Assembly: GCF_040655735.1 (NCBI RefSeq) | Contig: NZ_JBFAKK010000012.1 | Coordinates: forward strand, 225,109 to 289,108 | Reading direction: 5' to 3' | DNA length: 64,000 nt | DNA from: Phytomonospora sp040655735 | Lineage (GTDB): Bacteria > Actinomycetota > Actinomycetes > Mycobacteriales > Micromonosporaceae | Part shown: positions 40,608 through 51,534 of the stretch, one piece after another | Layout: each line of letters starts with the position of its first letter | How positions within the stretch are numbered: position 1 is the first letter of the stretch | Position numbers and translations under genes: made by a program | Notes under the pieces: generated by a model | Seen by the model: the letters and a program-made list of their open reading frames with translations, nothing else | What the model was told of the DNA's origin: nothing | Databases searched by the model: none

Positions 40608-41765
40608 TCAGAAGCCGAGGTCGGCTGCTTCGGGCGGGAGACCGGCCGAGGAGCCGACGCTGACGAAGCCCGCTCTGTCGGTCCAGTCGAGGGCTCGGAT
40701 GAGGCCGCCGTCGACGGCGCTGAACAGCTCGACCGGCCCCCACCCCAGCTCCTGCGAGACACGCGTGCGAACCACGAAGCTGGTCTCGTCGGCCCAGGCG
40801 AGGCTCGCCACGTCCGCCGGGTCCGCGTCGGTGCTGTCGGGCAGGGCCACGGTCGTCTCGCCGGAGACCGTGTCCATGACGACGGTCCGCGCCAGCTCCT
40901 CGCCGTCCTCGCGCTGGAAAAGGTAGCCGTAGAGCAGGCGGGCCCCGTCCGGGGAGAAGCCTTCGAGCTCGATGGGGCCCTCGCCGTCCAGTTCGACCGG
41001 CTCGCCGAGGACACCGTCGAAGGAGAGGGAACGCAGCACCGACGGACCGTCCTGGCGGTCCACGGCGACCATGAAGCCCTGCGAGTCGGGCGCCCAGGTG
41101 ATGTCGGTGATGTCGACGCCGTCGGGAACGGGAGTCGCCCTGGTGACACCGGTAGTGGTGTCATGGCTGGTGATCGAGTTGTGCGGGGGCAGCGAGGAGT
41201 TGGGGCCTTGCAGGACGGAGGTGACGAACTTGGTGCCGTCGAGCGACCAGTCCTCGCCTCCGAGGTCGTCGGTTTGGACCGGCGAGTGGGCGATCCAGGT
41301 GACGGCCGCCTCGCCGGCGTCGAGGTAGGCGTCCCGTTCGGCCACGCCCACGCCACCCTCCGCGTCGACCGCGACGTGCCGCTGGTCGGGCGAGACGACG
41401 GTGCCGAAGGGAACGGTCCGGTACTCACCGGTGCGCAGGTCGAGGAGGTAACTCGACCAGTTGTCGTGGAAGCTGTGGACCACCCGGGGGCCACCGCCGG
41501 GACGCAGCACGACGTCGTCGGGCGGAGCGGTCGACGAGCTCGACGGGGAGGGGCCGGCCGACGGTGCGCCCTGCTCGGTGTTGTTCGCGACAGCCGTCGC
41601 GCCCGCCGCCAGCACGCACACCACGGTGACGACGGTCATCGTCCGCAGCGAACGGCGGCGCGCCCGGCGGCGCAGGGCCTCGTCGGCGAAACCGGCCGGC
41701 GGTGCCAGGTCGCCGGGCATCGGGACGGAACGAAGTCTCTCGATGATTCTTTCCTCGGGTTTCAA
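40608..41765 (-). CDS. Anti-sigma-like membrane protein with extracellular beta-propeller
   Basis: 385 residues. A short cytoplasmic N-terminus (about 40 residues) with RRRARRRSLRT precedes one membrane helix (TVVTVVCVLAAGATAVA); the outside part has TolB/WD40-like blades (WSLDGTKFV, WAPDSQGFMVAVD, FSPDGARLLYGY). It overlaps the SigE-type sigma gene by four bases (41762-41765). That arrangement is typical of SigE-family sigma and membrane anti-sigma/sensor pairs in actinobacteria; anti-sigma function is inferred from the arrangement. Confidence 0.75.
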   Translation of the reverse strand: MKPEERIIERLRSVPMPGDLAPPAGFADEALRRRARRRSLRTMTVVTVVCVLAAGATAVANNTEQGAPSAGPSPSSSSTAPPDDVVLRPGGGPRVVHSFHDNWSSYLLDLRTGEYRTVPFGTVVSPDQRHVAVDAEGGVGVAERDAYLDAGEAAVTWIAHSPVQTDDLGGEDWSLDGTKFVTSVLQGPNSSLPPHNSITSHDTTTGVTRATPVPDGVDITDITWAPDSQGFMVAVDRQDGPSVLRSLSFDGVLGEPVELDGEGPIELEGFSPDGARLLYGYLFQREDGEELARTVVMDTVSGETTVALPDSTDADPADVASLAWADETSFVVRTRVSQELGWGPVELFSAVDGGLIRALDWTDRAGFVSVGSSAGLPPEAADLGF

Positions 41766-42280
41766 CGCAGTGCCTCCGTTCGGTGCTCACTCGCCTCGTG
41801 CATCTCCCGCAGCTTGGCGATCCCGCGCGACGCCTGGCTGCGCACCGTCCCGGCGGCGATGCCGAGCATGCGCGCGACCTCCGCCTCGGGACGGTCCTCG
41901 CAGTGCCGGAGCACGACGATCAGCCGCTGGCGGTAGGGGAGCCGGGCGAGCGCGGCGAGCAGGTCATGGCGCTCGGCGACCTCGTCGGCGTGGTCGCGGC
42001 CGACGGGACGCTCGGGAGGGGTGTCCATGATGGACTCGGGTTTGCGTCGCCTGGCCCGCCAGGCGTTGTACTGGGAGCGGTACATCGCCTTGCGGACGTA
42101 GGCGAAGGGCTGTTCGCGGTTGCGGATGCGGTGCCAGCGCCCGGCGCAGGACGCCAGCGCCGACTGGACGAGGTCCTGCGCGAGGTGGACGTCCCCGGTG
42201 AGCAGGTACGCCAGGCGAAGCAGCGACGGGGTCTGGGCGGCGGTGAAGTCGCGGAACTCGCGCTCATGCTCCGGGCTCAC
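41762..42280 (-). CDS. SigE-family ECF RNA polymerase sigma factor
   Basis: 172 residues. Region 2: LLRLAYLLTGDVHLAQDLVQ and AYVRKAMYRSQYNAWRARRR; region 4: LPYRQRLIVVLRHCEDRPEA, then MLGIAAGTVRSQASRGIAKL. This is the actinobacterial SigE-type (small ECF) subfamily. GTG start. It overlaps the next gene, its likely anti-sigma/sensor, by four bases. Its regulon cannot be seen. Confidence 0.9.
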   Translation of the reverse strand: MSPEHEREFRDFTAAQTPSLLRLAYLLTGDVHLAQDLVQSALASCAGRWHRIRNREQPFAYVRKAMYRSQYNAWRARRRKPESIMDTPPERPVGRDHADEVAERHDLLAALARLPYRQRLIVVLRHCEDRPEAEVARMLGIAAGTVRSQASRGIAKLREMHEASEHRTEALR

Positions 42281-42499
42281 GTGGGGCCCCGCTCACGTCG
42301 GCTCCGGTGGAAGGGGAAACGTCTCATGACATCCAAGGACACCGCCGGGTGGTCCGGCGCTGCATGCGGGCCGGAAAAAGGCGCGCGGATATCCGAGTGG
42401 CGTTGGTGCGTAAGGGTTCTGGCCGCCGAGCGGAGCCGTAGATGCTTGCTCGTGGGCGCGTTCGGACGACGAGAGTGAACATCTCGTGGAAGATCCGGG

Positions 42500-42524
42500 C
42501 CCCCGGAGGAGAGACCTCCGAGGG
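42500..42524 (-). terminator. Hairpin after the class I fumarase
   Basis: CCCCCGGAGG (42500-42509) pairs with CCTCCGAGGG (42515-42524) with a five-base loop, nine bases beyond the fumarase stop at 42533. No T-run, but position and stability fit a terminator. The remaining intergenic DNA 42281-42499 shows nothing recognisable. Confidence 0.55.
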
Positions 42525-42532
42525 CTGTCGGA

Positions 42533-44191
<1,659 letters not shown>

Positions 44192-44258
44192 GACGACCAA
44201 GATATCCCCGCCGCTCGCGGGTGCGGCCCGGGCGTCCGCCGGGTCACGGTGACCGCCG

Positions 44259-45908
44259 TCATATCCGTGGATCGAAGCGGCCCGAGGAGAAGTGGCGTAC
44301 GGACGCGGCCAAGCGCGGGGCGTCCAGGCGCAGCCACGCGACGGTGCCGACGACGATCCGCTCGAACGGCTCCGAGAGGAACATCACCAGCCTGCCGTCG
44401 TCGACCCGCATGTGCGTGACGCGCTTCCAGGGGTAGACGGCGGTGCGGCGTTTGCGCCGGATGGTGACGCCCTCGCTGTGGACGAGGACGCTGGAGTCGG
44501 TGATGTCGCGGAGCACCGACCACGCGATCCCGGCGGCCACGGCCAAGGGGACGAGCAGGACGACGGCGGTCGTGTACGGTGCCAGCCCCATGTCCTTGGC
44601 GAGGAACTCCCCGAAGAGCAGCGGGAGGGCGCCGGCGACGACGATGGCGCCGCGCAGGAGCCGCCGCCGGTTGACGAGGTCCTGCGACGGTTTGAAGTGG
44701 AACCAGGTCTCCTCGGACGGCGCTTCGACGGCGGGAGGCGCGGGAGCCTGCCGCGCGGGCACCGCAGGAGGCTGCCAGGCCGCCGGCGGCGGCGGGGCCA
44801 CGGGCGGTGGGGCGGGAGCCGGGCTCGGTGCGGGCGCTCGCGGGCTCGCCACGACCGGCGCCATCGCCGCGCCCTCGGCGACGGCGAGTTCGGGCTGGTC
44901 GAGCGCGGTCGGCGCGATCCCGGTCGCCTGGTGCAGCATCGTCGCCACCAGGGGCACGCGGCTGGCGCCGCCGACGAGGTAGAGCCCCGCGACCGCGCCG
45001 GGTGCGAGGCCGCTGGAGGCGATCACGTTGCGGGTCAGCGCGATCGTGCGGTCGAGGACGGGCCTGGCCGTCGCCTCGAAGTCCTCGCGTGAGACGGGCA
45101 GGTCGCGGTCGAGGACCGGCACGTGCACCAGCGCGCTCGACCGCCGCGACAGGCTCTCCTTGGCCGCGCGGACGTCCTGCCACAGCGCGTGGCGGTGCCT
45201 CGGGTTCGTGCCCGGATCGCCGTCGAGGAGCCGCCGCCACTCCTCGGTGCCGCCGACCGCCCGGCCGAGGATGTCGACGACCACCGCGTCGAGATCGAGG
45301 CCGCCGACGTCGTCGAGTCCGCCCACGCCGACCACGTCGAAGCCGTCGGCGGTGCGGCGCAGGACGGCGACGTCGCAGGTTCCGGCGCCGAGGTCGTAGA
45401 CGACGATGTGCGCGCCGACGGCCACGCCTCCGCCGGGCAGCGCGGTGAAGAAGCGTGCGGCGGCGACCGGTTCGGGCAGGTAGACGGCCGTGTCGTAGCC
45501 GGCGTCGGCGATCGCCGCGGCCAGCACTCCCCGGCGCGACGCGCCCCACCCGGCAGGGTGGGTGACGGTGATGCGCGGCATCTCACCGGCGACTCGCGCG
45601 GCCTCCTCGGCGACCGTGCGCAGCGTCGCCGAGATCAGCGCGACCACCGGGTGGGAGCGCCCGTCGAGCAGCACGTCCCCGTCGGTGATCCGCCGCTTCG
45701 GGTTCGGCTCGATCGAGGCCGGCGCGACCCGGGCCGTGCGCAGGGCTTCGGCTCCGGTCAGTAAATGGCCGTCACCGTCGGCGGCGACCGCCGAGGGCAG
45801 CAGCGGGGTGCCGTCGAACAGCAGCGGGCGGGTCCGGCCGTCGGGTCCGGCGAGGACCGCGACGGTGTGCGATGTCCCGTAGTCGACGCCAAGCCGGTAT
45901 CCGCTCAT
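44259..45908 (-). CDS. Hsp70-like ATPase fused to two membrane helices and a PH-like domain
   Basis: 549 residues. The ATPase domain shows GVDYGTSHTVAV (phosphate-1), YDLGAGTCDVAVLR (phosphate-2) and YLVGGASRVPLVATM (adenosine motif). No Hsp70 substrate-binding domain follows; instead there is a Pro/Ala-rich linker (about 360-400), two membrane helices (about 415-471) and a C-terminal beta domain (VLVHSEGVTIRRKRRTAVYP) like bacterial PH domains. The ATPase and the PH-like domain would both be cytoplasmic. TAAACT six bases before ATG 45908 suggests a leaderless start. A relative with another extension is at 48925. Confidence 0.8.
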   Translation of the reverse strand: MSGYRLGVDYGTSHTVAVLAGPDGRTRPLLFDGTPLLPSAVAADGDGHLLTGAEALRTARVAPASIEPNPKRRITDGDVLLDGRSHPVVALISATLRTVAEEAARVAGEMPRITVTHPAGWGASRRGVLAAAIADAGYDTAVYLPEPVAAARFFTALPGGGVAVGAHIVVYDLGAGTCDVAVLRRTADGFDVVGVGGLDDVGGLDLDAVVVDILGRAVGGTEEWRRLLDGDPGTNPRHRHALWQDVRAAKESLSRRSSALVHVPVLDRDLPVSREDFEATARPVLDRTIALTRNVIASSGLAPGAVAGLYLVGGASRVPLVATMLHQATGIAPTALDQPELAVAEGAAMAPVVASPRAPAPSPAPAPPPVAPPPPAAWQPPAVPARQAPAPPAVEAPSEETWFHFKPSQDLVNRRRLLRGAIVVAGALPLLFGEFLAKDMGLAPYTTAVVLLVPLAVAAGIAWSVLRDITDSSVLVHSEGVTIRRKRRTAVYPWKRVTHMRVDDGRLVMFLSEPFERIVVGTVAWLRLDAPRLAASVRHFSSGRFDPRI

Positions 45909-46020
45909 CGCCACAGTTTAGGGATCTCGGGTGTGGCGCCGCCCGCGTCCCACGGCCGGCGGGGCCGCGGCGGCCCGACCCGCTGACCTGCGCGGCGGCC
46001 CGGCCGGGGACAATGCTCCG

Positions 46021-46839
46021 GTGACCGCACCGGATTATCCGACCGACACCGCACGCGTCGTCAGGCGTCCCGCCTCCACCGCCGAGAGCGCGGCCGGCAA
46101 CCGGCGGTGGTGGGACGGAGCCGCCGACGCCTACCAGGCCGAGCACGGCGACTTCCTCGGCGAGGCCGCCTTCGTCTGGGGCCCCGAGGGAATCGACGAG
46201 GCCGAGGTCGGCCTCCTCGGCGAGGTCAAGGGGCAGCGGATCCTTGAGATCGGTGCCGGTGCAGGGCAATGCGGCCGCTGGCTGGTCGCGCAGGGTGCCG
46301 AGGTCGTCGCGCTCGAACTGTCCTGGCGCCAGCTCCAGCACTCCCGGCGCATCGACGTCACCACCGACGTCGTGCTCCCCACCGTCCAGGCCGACGCGCA
46401 GGTGCTTCCCTTCGGTGACGGCGTCTTCGACATCGTCTGCTCCGCTTACGGGGCTCTGCCCTTCGTCGCCGACGCGGCCGGCGCGCTGCGCGAGGTCGCC
46501 CGCGTCCTGCGGCCCGGCGGCCGGATCGTGTTCTCCGTGACCCACCCGATCCGCTGGTGCTTCCTCGACGACCCGGGCGAGCCGGGACTGGCCGCCGTGC
46601 ACTCATACTTCGACCGCAACGCCTACGTCGAGGAGGACGAGGACGGCGCGGTGACCTATGTGGAGCATCACCGGACCGTCGGCGACTGGGTCCGCGCGAT
46701 CGCGGCGGCCGGCCTGCGCCTCGAAGACCTCACCGAACCCGAGTGGCCCGAGGGCAACGGTCACGTCTGGGGCGGCTGGAGTCCCCTGCGCGGCAAGGTG
46801 ATCCCCGGAACGGCGATCTTCACGGCGTCGAAGGCCTGA
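46021..46839 (+). CDS. Class I SAM-dependent methyltransferase
   Basis: 272 residues with motif I ILEIGAGAGQCGRWLVAQGA, the acidic residue in VVALELS, motif II FDIVCSAYGALPFV and LREVARVLRPGGRIVFSVTH, a complete methyltransf_11 pattern. The substrate is unknown; the C-terminal half is aromatic-rich. GACAAT six bases before GTG 46021 suggests a leaderless mRNA. It converges with the TetR gene, overlapping it by 20 bases at the 3' ends. Confidence 0.85.
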   Translation: MTAPDYPTDTARVVRRPASTAESAAGNRRWWDGAADAYQAEHGDFLGEAAFVWGPEGIDEAEVGLLGEVKGQRILEIGAGAGQCGRWLVAQGAEVVALELSWRQLQHSRRIDVTTDVVLPTVQADAQVLPFGDGVFDIVCSAYGALPFVADAAGALREVARVLRPGGRIVFSVTHPIRWCFLDDPGEPGLAAVHSYFDRNAYVEEDEDGAVTYVEHHRTVGDWVRAIAAAGLRLEDLTEPEWPEGNGHVWGGWSPLRGKVIPGTAIFTASKA

Positions 46840-47419
46840 GCACCGACAGCAGCGTCTCACCGAGCACGTCGACGGCCCGGTCCTCGTCGAGACGGCCCGC
46901 CGACAGCTCGTCGGCGGCGGCGTGGATGAGGTGGTACATCGCCGCCAGCAACCACTCGCGCGGAAGGTCGGTGCGGAACAGGCCCTCGGCGATCCCGCGC
47001 TCCACCAGCGCTTCGAGGTTTCCCATGGCGGGGTCGTGGCGCTCGCGGAGCCAGTCGGGGTCCACATCGGACCGGACGTTGCCGCGCAGCGCGCGATGCC
47101 GGTCGAGGGTGTGCCACTGCGTGCGCAGCAGGGTCAGCAGGGCCTCGTCGGCGGGCAGGTCCGACAGGTCGAGGCCGGCGACCGAGCGCACCGCGTCGTC
47201 GATGGCGCGCTCGACGACGGCGCGGGCGAGGTCGGCGCGCGAGGGGAAGTGCGTGTAGAGCGTGACCCGCCCGACCCCTGCCTCCTTGGCGACGTCGGAC
47301 ATGCTCACGCCGGGCGCGCTGCCGTAGAGGCGGAGCCCGGCGTCGAGGATCCGGTCGATGTTGCGCTGCGCGTCGGCGCGGCGGGGCGGCCGCGCCGACG
47401 GGGGGACGGAGTCGGACAT
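46820..47419 (-). CDS. TetR-family regulator of the MFS exporter
   Basis: 199 residues. Helix-turn-helix: AQRNIDRILDAGLRLYGSAP, then VSMSDVAKEAGVGRVTLYTHF. The C-terminal ligand domain is unassigned. It follows the MFS gene by 10 bases on the same strand, so the pair form one operon; the two palindromes upstream of the MFS gene are its probable binding sites, giving autoregulation. Confidence 0.88.
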   Translation of the reverse strand: MSDSVPPSARPPRRADAQRNIDRILDAGLRLYGSAPGVSMSDVAKEAGVGRVTLYTHFPSRADLARAVVERAIDDAVRSVAGLDLSDLPADEALLTLLRTQWHTLDRHRALRGNVRSDVDPDWLRERHDPAMGNLEALVERGIAEGLFRTDLPREWLLAAMYHLIHAAADELSAGRLDEDRAVDVLGETLLSVLRPSTP

Positions 47420-47429
47420 GACCGGCAGC

Positions 47430-48845
47430 CTAGTGGGCCATCGTCATCCCGGAGGTGTCGATGCGCCCACTCGGCACGAGTCGCAGGCAGATCAGCGCCG
47501 CGAGGCCCGCCGTGACCGCGCAGACGGCGAAGGCACTGGTGAAGCCGGTCGCGGAGCCGCCCTCGATGCCTGCGGCGGCCACCGTCGACATGACCGCCAC
47601 GCCGATCGACCCGCCGAGCTCGTGGAAGGTCGTCACGATCCCCGATGTCACGCCGGCTTCGCGGTGGTCGACGGCCGACATGGCGGTGGTCGTCGCGGTG
47701 ACGAACAGCGCGCCGAGTCCGGCGGCGGCGACGGCGAAGCCCGGCAGGAACCCGACCGCGACGGAGCGGTCCAGCGCCCACACCAGCCATCCGGCGCCCG
47801 CCCCGGCGATGAACAGTCCGGCGACGGCGACCGCGCGCGGCCCGATCCTGCCGACGAGGTTCCCGGCCAGATGCGCGCCGAGTGTCACCGTCACCGCCGC
47901 CGGCAGGAAGAGCAGGCCGGTGCGCAGCGGCGTCATCTCCCGGACCCCCTGCAGGTAAAGGGATCCCAGGAAGAAGAAGGAGATGAGCAGGCCGGTGGCC
48001 ACCAGCATCAGGAACACTCCGGCGAGCGTCGTGCGGCGGGTCAGCAGCGGCAGGCGGACCAGCGGCTGCGGCCACCGGCGCTCGACGGCGGCGAAGACCG
48101 CGTAGAGCACCGCGGCGGCCCCGATCGGTGCCAGCGCGGTGATCGAGCCCCAGCCGTCGTCGCCGGCGCGGACGAGCCCGTACACCAGCGAGGCCGTCGC
48201 GAGGGTCACCGTCACCGCGCCGGGAAGGTCGATCCGGCCGAGCCGGTCCGAAGTGGACTCGATGGGCAGCAGGCGCGGCAGCAGCGCCAGGACGAGCAGC
48301 CCGATCGGTACGTTGACGATGAACGCCCACTCCCAGCCCGGACCGGCCGTCAGCAGGCCGCCGATCAGCACGCCGAGGGCCGCGCCCCCGCCGCCGATCG
48401 CGGCCCACACGCCGAGCGCGCGATGCCGCTCGCGGCCGTGGAACATCGTTGTGACCGTCGACATCGCCGCCGGTGACAGCAGCGCCGCCCCGACGCCCTG
48501 GGCGAGGCGCCCGGCGAGCAGGACGGCGCCGTCCCCGGCGAGTCCGGCGGCCAGCGAGGCCAGCGTGAACAGGGCGAGGCCGGCGAGCAGCACGCGGCGG
48601 CGGCCGAAGACGTCGGCGAGCCGCCCGCCGAGCAGCATCAGGCCGCCGAAGGTGAGCGTGTAGCCGGTGACGATCCAGGTCAGGGACTCGCGGCCGAGGT
48701 CGAGATCGGCGCCGATGGAGGGCAGGGCGACGTTGACGACGGTGATGTCGACGACGAGCATCGCCTGCGCCAGGCAGAGCAGGACCAGCGCCCGCCAGCG
48801 GCGGGGGTGGGGCGTCGCGTGGGGTGGTGCGTGATGGGGGTGCAT
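47430..48845 (-). CDS. DHA2-type MFS drug exporter
   Basis: 471 residues, 14 predicted helices. QAMLVVDITVVNVALPSIGA (helix 1) and LLGGRLADVFGRRRVLLAG (motif A loop) are diagnostic of the DHA2/EmrB group; AAIGGGGAALGVLIGGLLT corresponds to motif C of exporters. Substrates are likely drugs or own metabolites. His/Pro-rich N-terminus. GGAG precedes ATG 48845. Its promoter contains a 14-bp perfect palindrome; it is followed by its TetR regulator. Confidence 0.9.
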   Translation of the reverse strand: MHPHHAPPHATPHPRRWRALVLLCLAQAMLVVDITVVNVALPSIGADLDLGRESLTWIVTGYTLTFGGLMLLGGRLADVFGRRRVLLAGLALFTLASLAAGLAGDGAVLLAGRLAQGVGAALLSPAAMSTVTTMFHGRERHRALGVWAAIGGGGAALGVLIGGLLTAGPGWEWAFIVNVPIGLLVLALLPRLLPIESTSDRLGRIDLPGAVTVTLATASLVYGLVRAGDDGWGSITALAPIGAAAVLYAVFAAVERRWPQPLVRLPLLTRRTTLAGVFLMLVATGLLISFFFLGSLYLQGVREMTPLRTGLLFLPAAVTVTLGAHLAGNLVGRIGPRAVAVAGLFIAGAGAGWLVWALDRSVAVGFLPGFAVAAAGLGALFVTATTTAMSAVDHREAGVTSGIVTTFHELGGSIGVAVMSTVAAAGIEGGSATGFTSAFAVCAVTAGLAALICLRLVPSGRIDTSGMTMAH

Positions 48846-48852
48846 CGCGTCT

Positions 48853-48884
48853 CCGTAACTCGAACAGGCATGTTCGAGTTACGG
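48853..48884. promoter_or_regulatory. TetR operator 1
   Basis: CCGTAACTCGAACA (48853-48866) and TGTTCGAGTTACGG (48871-48884) are perfect inverses around GGCA, eight bases upstream of the MFS start. Binding here would block translation initiation region transcription directly. Confidence 0.75.
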
Positions 48885-48901
48885 TAGCGCGGATATGTGA
48901 T

Positions 48902-48927
48902 TAAGTCGAACGCGGGTGTTCGGGTTA
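48902..48927. promoter_or_regulatory. TetR operator 2, at the Hsp70-fusion stop
   Basis: TAAGTCGAAC...TGTTCGGGTTA (48902-48927) is a degenerate copy of operator 1 with the same half-site TCGAAC/TGTTCG. Its last bases are the stop codon of the upstream Hsp70-propeller gene, so promoter and coding sequence touch. Confidence 0.55.
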
Positions 48928-51459
48928 GTCGCGGAACTTCCAGACCTTGTAGCCCGCCTCGGTCACACACGCGAGATACATCGCGTCGGCGTTGCACGCC
49001 GACGCGTCGACCTGCCCCAGCACCGTCTCGTTGCTGTCCAGGGCGCCCAGGCCGGTGATCGTCGACGCGCCCGGCGAACCCGTCCAGGGATACGCCAGCA
49101 GGCTCCCGGAGTCGATGCGCGTGTACGAGCCGAAGTGGTCGCCGCCGACCTTGTCGAAGTCCCCGTCGTAGATGTTCGTGATCGTCTTCGACTCCGAGTC
49201 CTCCCACTGGATCACCAGGGACTCGCCGACCACGGTCACCGCCTTGACGTCCTGCTCCTCCGGCGTGGTCCACTCGGCCTTGAGGCCGTCGGAGACGTCG
49301 ACGACGGTCACCTTCGCCTTGGGATCGGTCCCGATCGCCTTCTCCCGCACGCAGATCCGCTGCTCGCCGCAGACCGTCACCTCCTCGGGCGTGCGCTCGG
49401 CGCCGTCCAGCTGGATCGTGGCGATGTTGGCCATCGTCTTGACGTCGTAGGCCGCGAGGCTGTAACCGTTGGCGCCGCTGGCCACGTAGACGACGTCGCC
49501 GTAGACCAACAGGTCGTCGGCGGTGGCGTCCTTGACGATCACGCCCTGCCCGACCTGCTCGCCCTTCTCGGTCTCCCAGACCGTGACGGTGCCCTTGGTG
49601 TCCTTGGCGTAGACGCGGTTCGACTCCTCCGCGGAGCTGTTGGCCGGCTCGACGGCGGTCTCCCAGATCATCGCCTCGCTGACGTCGCCCTCGGAGTCGA
49701 AGGACCACACCTGCTTGCCCGAGGCGTCGTAGCCGTGGACCTTCTTGGCGGCCTCCTCGCGCTTGATGAGGCGGTCTCCCACGACGAGGAAGTCGTCGTA
49801 GGAGGTGCGGGGGATGGTCGACAGCACGCCACCCTTCTCGGCGTCGATGACGTACATCAGGTCCGGGTCGGCGCTGTTGTCGGCGCTCATCGTCACGATG
49901 CCGTTCTCGGCCCACACGTTGCCCCAGGTGGAGGTGGTGGTCACGGGGGTGCGCCACTTCTCCTTCCCGGACTCCAGTTCGACGGCGACGACCTCGCCGG
50001 TGGTGGAGCCGACGCCGGTGGTGGCGAAGTAGTAGGCGACGCCGCTTTCGATGTCGACCCGCGAGTAGCTGTCGGCCTTGCCGTCGGCGGCCAGAGCGAC
50101 CGTGCCCACGTCCGTGAGGCCGTGCATCGGCTCCTGCGGGTAGGGGTCGCGCAGGATCCACCAGCCGGCGATCACGAGGACCAGAAGCGCCGCCGTTCCG
50201 GAGATCCAGTACGACTTCTTCTTCCACCACGGCGTGGTCACCGTCGGCGCGAGGAAGTTCTCCGGCGGGGCGTTCATGCTGTGCGGCGACTCGGCGCCGT
50301 GCGGCGGCGTGTACGGCTCGGCGGGGCCGGCGGGGACGCCGCTGGTCTGCGCCAGTGACATCGGCTCGTGCAGCTGGTGCTGCGGCACGGCGGCCAAAGC
50401 GCCCTCGGCGACGGGCAGTTCGGGCTGTTCGAGGACGATCGGCGCGATGCCGAGCTTTTGGTGCAGCATCCGGCTGACCAGCGGGATCCGGCTGGCGCCG
50501 CCGACCAGGAACAGGCCGTGTAGCTGCTGCGGGGTGAGGCTCGCGGCGCTGATCACGCGCTGGGTCTCGATGACCGCGCGCTCCAGCAGCGGCGTGGCGA
50601 GGCGTTCGAGTTCGTCGCGGGTCAGGTGCAGCGAGATGTCGACGCCGGGGACGGCGACCGGCGCGACCGTCGTGCGCGACAGCATCTCCTTGGCGCCGCG
50701 CACGTCGTCCCAGAACTGGCGGCGGCCGCGTTTGTCCGTTGTGGACTGCGGGTGCACGAGCCTCTGCCACAGCTCGGGGGCGTTGTGGTCGATGGTGCGG
50801 CCGAGGTGCTCGACGAGGGCCTCGTCGATGTCGAGGCCGCCGAGGTCCTTCAGGCCGCCGTCGCCGAGGACCTGGAAACCGGCCATGCCCTCGTTGCGGA
50901 CCACGGCGATGTCGAGGGTGCCGCCGCCGAAGTCGAAGACCGCGACCGAGGCGCCCACCGGGATCGGCTGCTTCATGACCTGCGCGAAGTAGTGCGCGGC
51001 GCCGATCGGTTCGGGGACCAGGTGCACGGGCGGGAAGCCGGCCTTCGCGGCGGCGTCCTGGAGCATGTCGCGCCGCATCGAGCCCCACTTAACCGGGTAG
51101 GTCAGGATCGCCGGCGGCAGGAAGCCGATCGCCTCGACCGCCTTGTCGGCCACGGCGCGCAGGATCGCGGTGAGCAGCGCCACGGTCGGGACCTCGCGGT
51201 CGCCGAGGAGGATCGCCTGCTCGTCGGTGCGCTGCTTGGGGTTCGGCTCGAAGCGGGAGGGGTCGGTCTGCGCGAGGCGCTGGGCGTCGCGGCCGACGTG
51301 GATGTGGCCGGACTCGTCGACGAAGACCGAGGAGGGCATCACGGGCGTTCCGTCGACCAGGAGGGGGCGCGTGCGGCCGTCGGGCCAGCGGATGACGGCG
51401 ACGGTGTTCGAGGTGCCCAGGTCCACGCCTAGCAGGTAACCGGGTTGGGGTGTCGCCAT
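48925..51459 (-). CDS. Hsp70-like ATPase fused through one membrane helix to a PQQ-like beta-propeller
   Basis: 844 residues. Hsp70 ATPase motifs: GVDLGTSNTVAV (11-22), VFDFGGGTLDIAVV (174-187), LFLVGGASRIPLVSRM (316-331). A Pro/Glu/His linker (360-410) leads to a single helix (417-437, after WWKKKSYW) and an extracellular 400-residue domain with repeated short blades (VVAVELESGKEKWRTPV, VHGYDASGKQVWSFDSE, RVYAKDTKGTVTVWETEKG), a PQQ/quinoprotein-like propeller; two cysteine pairs occur late (VCGEQRICV; SACNADAMYLACV). Inside-out topology is inferred from the Lys-rich side. The Shine-Dalgarno GGAG precedes ATG 51459. It has no typical chaperone substrate domain. Confidence 0.82.
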   Translation of the reverse strand: MATPQPGYLLGVDLGTSNTVAVIRWPDGRTRPLLVDGTPVMPSSVFVDESGHIHVGRDAQRLAQTDPSRFEPNPKQRTDEQAILLGDREVPTVALLTAILRAVADKAVEAIGFLPPAILTYPVKWGSMRRDMLQDAAAKAGFPPVHLVPEPIGAAHYFAQVMKQPIPVGASVAVFDFGGGTLDIAVVRNEGMAGFQVLGDGGLKDLGGLDIDEALVEHLGRTIDHNAPELWQRLVHPQSTTDKRGRRQFWDDVRGAKEMLSRTTVAPVAVPGVDISLHLTRDELERLATPLLERAVIETQRVISAASLTPQQLHGLFLVGGASRIPLVSRMLHQKLGIAPIVLEQPELPVAEGALAAVPQHQLHEPMSLAQTSGVPAGPAEPYTPPHGAESPHSMNAPPENFLAPTVTTPWWKKKSYWISGTAALLVLVIAGWWILRDPYPQEPMHGLTDVGTVALAADGKADSYSRVDIESGVAYYFATTGVGSTTGEVVAVELESGKEKWRTPVTTTSTWGNVWAENGIVTMSADNSADPDLMYVIDAEKGGVLSTIPRTSYDDFLVVGDRLIKREEAAKKVHGYDASGKQVWSFDSEGDVSEAMIWETAVEPANSSAEESNRVYAKDTKGTVTVWETEKGEQVGQGVIVKDATADDLLVYGDVVYVASGANGYSLAAYDVKTMANIATIQLDGAERTPEEVTVCGEQRICVREKAIGTDPKAKVTVVDVSDGLKAEWTTPEEQDVKAVTVVGESLVIQWEDSESKTITNIYDGDFDKVGGDHFGSYTRIDSGSLLAYPWTGSPGASTITGLGALDSNETVLGQVDASACNADAMYLACVTEAGYKVWKFRD

Positions 51460-51534
51460 CGGGGATCGCTCCAGGGGTCGGGGTGTGCCCGGTCGATCCT
51501 AGGCGATGGGGGCAAAGGGGCTGGTGGGGGCGTT

